Assembly: GCA_914767715.1 (NCBI GenBank)
Contig: OU612065.1
Span: 31,682,001 to 31,746,000 of the forward strand
DNA from: Membranipora membranacea
Taxonomy: Eukaryota; Bryozoa; Gymnolaemata; Cheilostomatida; Membraniporidae
DNA length: 64,000 nt
Direction of reading: 5' to 3'
The translations under genes were made by a program, and so were the position numbers. The notes beneath the pieces were generated by a model, which saw only the letters and a program-made list of their open reading frames with translations, made no database searches and was not told where the DNA came from. Of this stretch, positions 58,020-64,000 are shown in pieces; positions within the stretch are counted from its first letter, which is position 1; every line of letters begins with the position of its first letter.

Positions 58020-59362
58020 AATCTATCATCTTCATACTTCCTCTGACTCCTCTACTACAAACAGATACAGATACGGATACGGATATAGACAGTTCATGAA
58101 TGTATGTAAACTCTACACAACAGGTGCTCTTATTACACTGACCATCATATCAGGTACTAGAAGTTAAGTTGATCTGACAACATTGTCACAACCACTGTTA
58201 TAGGAGTTTTCACAGGGTGACAATCGAATAGAGCTTCTACAGAACCAATATATGATTTTACAATGTATCACTGAGATAAATCATCATTATCATATAAATA
58301 TTTCATTTTATTTTTGGATCGATCCTATATATCTTGGTATTCTATGATATACTGTGCTATGCAGTAGTATGTTGGATAAGGTCTCATTTTCAATTGAGTA
58401 TGAGATATGTAGAATTTTTGAATCAAGAGTTTTAATCAGCCAAACTAGAATGGTAATGTATTCATGCGAGCATCAGTTTTTCAACTTTCAACTAACCATC
58501 ATTCCCTGTTAATGGTCAGACAACTCCTATTCCCTAGATGTATATTATGTACTGAATATATTATATCAATGATACATTTTTTATTCACGATATTTATAAC
58601 TAGTTCTAAGCATTGCATCAGTGATGTTTACCTCTGGGTTAATGTACTTTTTTGTTTAACTCGACTTACTTTGCTGATTAACAAAATATTATGTGTTTAC
58701 TCAAAGGCCTACAACGATAAGAATTGTTTAATTTGTGCCATAATTTGCTGCTTGCTAAAGTACATATTCCAAGAAAATCATCTTTGCTACTATGATTCAA
58801 GCAAGACTCCTACTGTGTCCATCATACACAAGTACACCAATACTAGACTATCACAACCCCATAGATAATAAGATTATCTGACTTGAGTGTTAATTATAAG
58901 ATCTGGTATCAAGGCTGATGCTGTTGATTCAAAGTTACTTTCCCTTGTCCAATTGAGTAGATTTCTAGTATAACATTTTCATTATAAGTGCTGTGATGTA
59001 GTGCTTGGTCTGCCTGCTGATTTCTAATGCCGATTGACGGTCATCACCTTCAAAGTTTGAGAGACCATAACTCCCTCAGTATTAGGATTCTAAAGCTGCA
59101 ATTTGCTCACCAGATAGAATAGAATATGCAGAATAAGATGATAAAAACAGCAGCGTCAGTAAGTCTTTAAACTTAACTTCATTTGTGGTATTTGGAATTA
59201 AAGTTTGCAACTTAGAGTTCATTACAGCTTTGTTGAAACCAAAGGAGAGGAACTCATGTCTTGTCTTGTCTTTGAGAAAGTGCTGACCGAGGTAACTCGG
59301 ATCAACCTGGGTTCAGGTCTCGGACCCATAGAACACAAGCCTTCCATAAAACAAAGTTTAAT
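58020..59362. other. Intergenic or 3' UTR region
   Basis: The repeats ACAGATACAGATACGGATAC at about 58063 are short GATACG-type tandem words. The 134-codon open frame at 58464-58868 shows no domain. No canonical AATAAA close to the stop was found. Confidence 0.5.
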
Positions 59363-59571
59363 CTAGCATCGTTGATCAAAACGCCCCAAAATACGAATGG
59401 ATTGGAGCAAATCTGAAACTGTGATGCGCGTTGGCTTAGCTGCCCCCTTTAGGACGTATTGACCAAAGGTTCGCTGCCTCGCCTGTTTGTAGAATTGGCA
59501 TGAGGTTACAAAGTGAAGGGCTGTGTCTTTGTCCTGACCACATTTTGAACAGTCTATTTCATCTCATAGCT
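59363..59571 (-). mobile_element. LINE 3' end fragment (CCHC-like tail)
   Basis: The minus strand encodes EIDCSKCGQDKDTALHFVTS followed by Cys and a basic helix (FYKQARQRTFGQYVL), ending at a TAG. The Cys-x2-Cys...His...Cys pattern with an amphipathic helix is the usual C-terminus of several non-LTR retrotransposon families. An upstream in-frame stop shows it is a dead fragment. Confidence 0.65.
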
Positions 59572-59582
59572 TGAGTTTTTGC

Positions 59583-59846
59583 AGGTGTACCGTGAAACTA
59601 GAGAAAGTGCGGAGATACGCTACATGCATGATGATGCCACACATCGAGCACTATGACGATAGACTGACCAAGCTAGCCTTACCCTACATATCCGAGTTCT
59701 TAATGTCTCTATGCAGCGAACACTTTTTAAAAATTTCAACTGATAATACCCATCCGGTGAACAATAGAATCAGACCTAACACTCAAAGAAACCCGCCCGT
59801 AAAGCAGTCATCGACATATACCGACCCAGCAAATGCCGCACTGTAA
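59583..59846 (+). mobile_element. LINE reverse-transcriptase C-terminal fragment
   Basis: KVRRYATCMMMPHIEHYDDR and LTKLALPYISEFLMSLCSEH then HFLKIS resemble the thumb/post-RT region of LINE proteins (basic helix, Tyr-Asp-Asp-Arg/Glu-x-Leu, Leu-x-Leu-Pro, Leu-Cys-x-x-Phe). It is in opposite orientation to and directly abutting the fragment at 59363-59571. Ends TDPANAAL then TAA. Confidence 0.55.
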
Positions 59847-60237
59847 AACGGCAGAACAGCTTTTTTGAATTCTATATGAGATTTTTCAACTAGTGCAATA
59901 TTTTTTCCATCAATTTTTTTGTAATCATTTCAATTTTGTCAACCTTTTTAGGAGTGATACCGGAAATGTCTAAATAAACAAACACCAAACATCAATGGCC
60001 CGTGACCAGTTACAACAGATATGAGGTTACTTATCTCTGAGCGTCCAAAGCAGAGGAGCCCAGTTTCAAATCTTAGATTCAGTTCACTAATGAATGATTT
60101 TGTATGATTACCATGTTAACAATTTCTCCAATAAAACATACAATTCTATTTCACTTTCTGTGGATGTTTCTCATAAGAATACCATTCATAGTATAATCTC
60201 GCAATAATGTGTAAAACCAGCTGATTTTAGTGCAAGT

Positions 60238-62401
60238 CTAGTCAGTTTTCACATTAGAACTTTGTGATGACGTAGAGTTAGCTGCCTCCTCAGCTGTAGA
60301 ACTGCGGCGTCTCAACACCCTGAGAACTCCTAATACCATCTTACGATACCAGTATAAATTCATAGCATCGAGAGTAAACCCAGCCAGCAGTGTGCCGGGG
60401 AGGTGATAGTATGTAGTGGGTGCCTCCTGACTCATATATAGGGTATAATAAGAATAAGGCATCGGGATTATCCTGGCTATTGTGAATGTGAATAACATTA
60501 ATAGTCCGTTGTAATAGTAAGCACTTCCCCACTTCATATCACAGTCGTGTAGAATTACCCTGTAAAACAAAGATTGATGGTACTGTAACATTATGTAAAC
60601 AACTCTGCTTGGAAATTGCCTGATTTAAAATGAAAGTGCCTGGAATATGGGTTTTTTTTCACTATAATGCTAAACAGGCCCGTAGTTCAAGAGGAGGCAG
60701 GGGCGCTCTGCCTGCCCTAGAATGGTTGATAGAGTGGCCTTAAACTGCTTTAATTGAATATTCCATATCAGAATCAGCTCATTCGGGACTTCGATGCGCT
60801 ATTCATATCATTAAAACGCTTTGGAGGCTGAGGATTAGCCCCAGTCTCCACAGGAGGAGCTTACAATACCCTTTGTAACACCCTCATCCATTTTACCTAA
60901 GCTACAGCCCTGCTGTATCACTGATCACACATGAGTAAGCTAGTCGATATATTTTTTATCACTGTTTACCGTTGATATTGATGTTCAACTCATCAGATAT
61001 TTGTATATTAGGAAACATGCTTGATTCTGAGCAAACATCTTGTGCTACGCTCATTCATTACCTCAAATTAACATTTATAGTTGACAGTTCAGCAAACAGC
61101 CTTAGTATTGTAAGATATAGGTATAGTTTCATTTCCTGCAAAATGAATAAAGTAAGTATGATTCGCTATAATTTCATCTTTGAAGCATTTGCAAATTATT
61201 CAAGGCGATGGAACTCCGAATATATCTTGGCCAATAATAAGGTCGCAGCTCTGCAACTATATATGCAATGCTTTGTGATGAATTCATCAAGTACCAAGCA
61301 GCACATAAACTTTATTCACCACAGCTCTTGGTCTATAGTTGTACCATGCAAACCCACTGATATATATTCCTGGATTAAGGGAACATATCTGACCCTGAAC
61401 AAGCCCATGGCAATTTACGTATGATTGCCGGAAAAAATTTCTCATCTATGATTGGTCCAAAAGTTCAGTTATGCTACAACCGACCCCTTGTAAACATTTT
61501 GTCTAAGTTTTTAAAGGTCTTTACTGGGAAGTCAGTCAAAGCATAATGTTAAAGCTGCCAAAATTTTAGCTAGACCCAACTACTGACACAAAGTTATATA
61601 CTGATGTAATTTTTCCACAAATAGCCATACTGTGTATTTTACCACAAATCCATGTGCAAACCTGATCTACTCATTATCATTATGGTCTGAAGTATTTAAA
61701 ATTTTCTAAATGCAGTCACTTTGCTCAAGGAGACAAGACAAGTACTAGATGAGTTCAGTTGGTACATGTAGTGTTTATGAGTTCTGCTTACCCAGACAAA
61801 GTAAAAAGTCAGGATGGTGGTAATATGATGTACAATAAAGATTGCTTCTCCTATCTTCTTATAATGGTAAATGAGCACAATCGTATCTGAAAAACAAATC
61901 ATCGTATTTATTTTTACGATAAGATAGTACAACTACCAGCTACCAAACACAACTACCATCAACCAGAAGTTCACCAGTTTACATTGTTTGTCAAACTCAC
62001 TCTAGCTAACAGTTTGAGGTTTAGGTTTAGGTAAGCCAATGTGTTAGCTCTGAATGGTTGGGTAGGGTTTTCCCCCCCTCACAGACCAATCGGAATATAT
62101 TGGCTAGGCTTTGACAAGGCTTTGGCTCCTTTGTGTGACCATATAATCAGTCCTTACCGATATCTTTGTTCCCCATACTGCTGATGTTCCCGTCAATAAT
62201 GAGACTCAGACTTTGGTTCACAGAATTCAATGGAAACAAAGTAACTTCTTAATAGCCTGTAAGTCTCTTAGTCGTAAAAACTTCATAGAGGTAAATTTCT
62301 GGATTTTTTTCAGCTCACATTTATGTAAAGTAATGATCTTACCTGCAATCATATATCCACAAGCTATCGTACATACAATCAGACTATCATGGCTGACCTC
62401 T
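60238..62401 (-). CDS. TLC-domain multipass membrane protein (TLCD4/TMEM56-like), four 3' exons
   Basis: Minus-strand exons in transcript order: 62401-62343, 61886-61792, 61135-61062, 60559-60238. Phases agree (the 62343 junction is phase 1, then 0, then 2). The protein runs LIVCTIACGYMIA, D-TIVLIYHYKKIGEAIFIV, HHITTILTFYFVW, LRLFAELSTINVNLR, ILHDCDMKWGSAYYYNGLL, MPYSYYTLY, LDAMNLYWYRKMVLGVL, and a Ser/Glu/Thr-rich tail ending SNVKTD. The Gly-Tyr-x-x-x-Asp, the His-His pair and the LRLFAELS motif are the landmarks of the TRAM/LAG1/CLN8 domain. Proteins of this family reside in ER or other membranes and are linked to lipid metabolism or transport. N-terminal exons should lie beyond 62401. The 62401 boundary could be 62399 or 62397. 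Confidence 0.85.
62034..62110. repeat. Small inverted repeat in TLC intron
   Basis: AGCCAATGTGTTAGCTCTGA on the left and CCAATCGGAATATATTGGCT on the right form imperfect inverted arms. The left arm matches the arm of the MITE at 21229-21582 (AGCCAATCTGTTAGCTCTGA), so this is a short member of the same family. Confidence 0.6.
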
Positions 62402-64000
62402 CTAAAAACGTGAGAGAAGCACATTTGAAATTTAAAGATTATATTATGATGCTACAAAATTGACCAGGGGCAAAAAACAAGAGCTAACAGTTATTTTGCC
62501 AAATAATTTCGTTCAAAAATAGTTAAAAACATCTAAAAATTGAAAGTTTGCGCAAAACGTGCCAACAAAATCCTTATCTAAATTGAAGAATGCTAACTAC
62601 AAAGAAAAACAAGTAGTGTACTACTCAATTGGAGAATTTCAGATCAATGTTCAGAAAAAATTGACCTGCTATTGCGAAATTAAATCCTTGATTTGTGTCT
62701 GTATGGCCAACTAAAAGAGTTTATTGGAATTTGCTTGGCAGTTACAGGCTGCTGCAATTGGTGAACAGCAAGCTGTGGAAACAGTCATCAGTTATCATTA
62801 ATACAAACCTCAGGAAGTCTGCATTCATCTTCTCATCGTAAACAAACAGATAGAAAGAGAGAAAGCTGATAATTATTGCATGGAAGGAGGAGACAATAAT
62901 CTGAAAAATAAATTGAGCTTTTAAAATAATCTAATCAGTTACCAGTGGGCAAAATCTAGTGGTAGCTAGGTTGCTACAACATATCCTGACATGTGATACC
63001 ATACCATAGTGCTAGAAATAGAGCTGTGTTTCCAATAAGTGCATAATAATGGAAGCTCTAGTCTCTGACCTCGTTATCATTTCCCCCAAACACCATTGTG
63101 ATTGTCGTGACCTGAATTATAATGTCAATTTACTATGAGGTAACGTCTTGAGCCAGTCATGCTACCAACAAAATGATCGTGTGCCGAGGCCATGTAACTC
63201 AGCCATTTCATCAGTGATTAAACCTATTTTTCTGTAGGATAGTCCTTTGACATAGTCTATACCTGCAGCACAGCAATAATGGAGCTGCCTTCCATCAAGA
63301 AAGGCAACTCCGTGCCCCAGAGTTCTATTGAGACCTAAATATGTCTTCTTGGTTTGTATTGTTTTCCCATTTTAAGGACTCAGTCTAGGTGAATCATTTC
63401 AGGTCCTTTGCTGCAGAGACAAAAATATGCCTCAACACTTTACACATGCGCTGAGAGGATTAAATGTGGTACTACATCATATGAGAAAGTCTACTTATGG
63501 TCTCGAAGGTCAGATTGGAGATCTTCATAGACTCCCTAAGGGGAACTACAATGTCTCTCTGATTTGGCATCTTGACTAACAGCATTTTCATTATAGGGCC
63601 AATTTTGTCAAAACATTTCTTCGCCCATGCTAATCATTCATGTAACAAGTAACCCTGTAGAATGATTTTGTAATGTTTACTTTCTTCACAATACAATACA
63701 CAAAAGCCCCTGACTAGCAAGATCAAAGGAAGCCATATCACTGAAACCAGGCTAAAATTGGTCACCAAATGAGAGGGTTAAACCATAGATTGTCACTCGC
63801 TCTTTGACAGTATTTGATGTTATTGAGAGGCCTCAGGTGCTTTGTGGGATTGTCTCCTAACAAACATACTAGGTTAATCTTAGAGTAAGATCCAAAAATC
63901 TGGTTTCCGCAACATGGAGGCTTGTTACCGGGTGCAATCAAGGAGTTAACTCAAACTCCTAAATGCAATGCACTATATTTGTATTGATGTGATATCTGAT
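62177..64000. repeat. Direct segmental duplication, copy 2 (partner 1-1825)
   Basis: Aligns with the window start at about 97 percent by eye over its whole length, to the last base of the window. It includes the intact TLC exon 62343-62401. The rest is presumed intron of the TLC gene; no further exon was identified with confidence. Confidence 0.93.

Noticed and set aside
58464-58868. 134-codon plus-strand frame after the Roco-caspase gene
   Set aside because: AT-rich, Cys/Ile/Leu-biased chance frame in 3' flanking DNA, no domain and no splice context.
60972-61424. 150-codon plus-strand frame
   Set aside because: It overlaps, on the opposite strand, a real TLC-domain exon (61062-61135) with correct phases; no protein features.

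Overview
The window reads as intron-rich, AT-rich animal genomic DNA. Genes are split into short exons with GT/AG junctions, there are no operons or bacterial signals, and the introns are packed with DNA-transposon, LINE and Ty3-type debris. The protein repertoire (Roco GTPase, caspase, TLC-domain membrane protein, pseudouridine synthase) is metazoan. Compact introns, tandemly duplicated exons and an immune-receptor-like multidomain gene suggest a sponge or another early-branching invertebrate. That placement is inference.

Layout. 1-1825 is one copy of a segment that returns at 62177-64000; it carries a broken exon of a TLC-domain gene. 2.7-6.4 kb holds two tandem, independently decayed copies of the 5' exons of a PUS1-like pseudouridine synthase gene, with fold-back elements in the introns. 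7.8-10.5 kb is the 3' end of an unrecognised plus-strand gene ending in a minisatellite. 10.7-22.8 kb is mostly non-coding, with MITEs, a tRNA-derived SINE, perfect palindromes and two orphan candidate last exons.

22.9-58.0 kb is the centrepiece. One plus-strand gene of 19 exons can be read by hand, and its phases close exactly (5,214 nt, 1,737 codons plus stop). The order is: basic N-terminus; two homologous low-complexity exons; six leucine-rich-repeat (LRR) exons; a long LRR-Roc-COR GTPase exon; and seven exons (after a two-exon linker) of which the middle ones form a full caspase p20/p10 unit with its His-Cys dyad. This is a Roco protein in which a caspase replaces the usual kinase or death domain. 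The LRR exons lie in tandem genomic units with near-identical introns. Those introns are interrupted by an RTE-type LINE, Ty3-type fragments, hAT-like and other MITEs, a 10-bp satellite and a long-TIR element.

58.0-60.2 kb has LINE tails. 60.2-62.4 kb carries the last four exons of a minus-strand TLC-domain (TLCD4/TMEM56-like) gene, followed by the second copy of the terminal duplication.

How the genes may work together: LRRs could sense a ligand, Roc-COR could switch or dimerise, and the caspase could execute, which resembles an innate-immune or cell-death receptor. This is inference from domains only.
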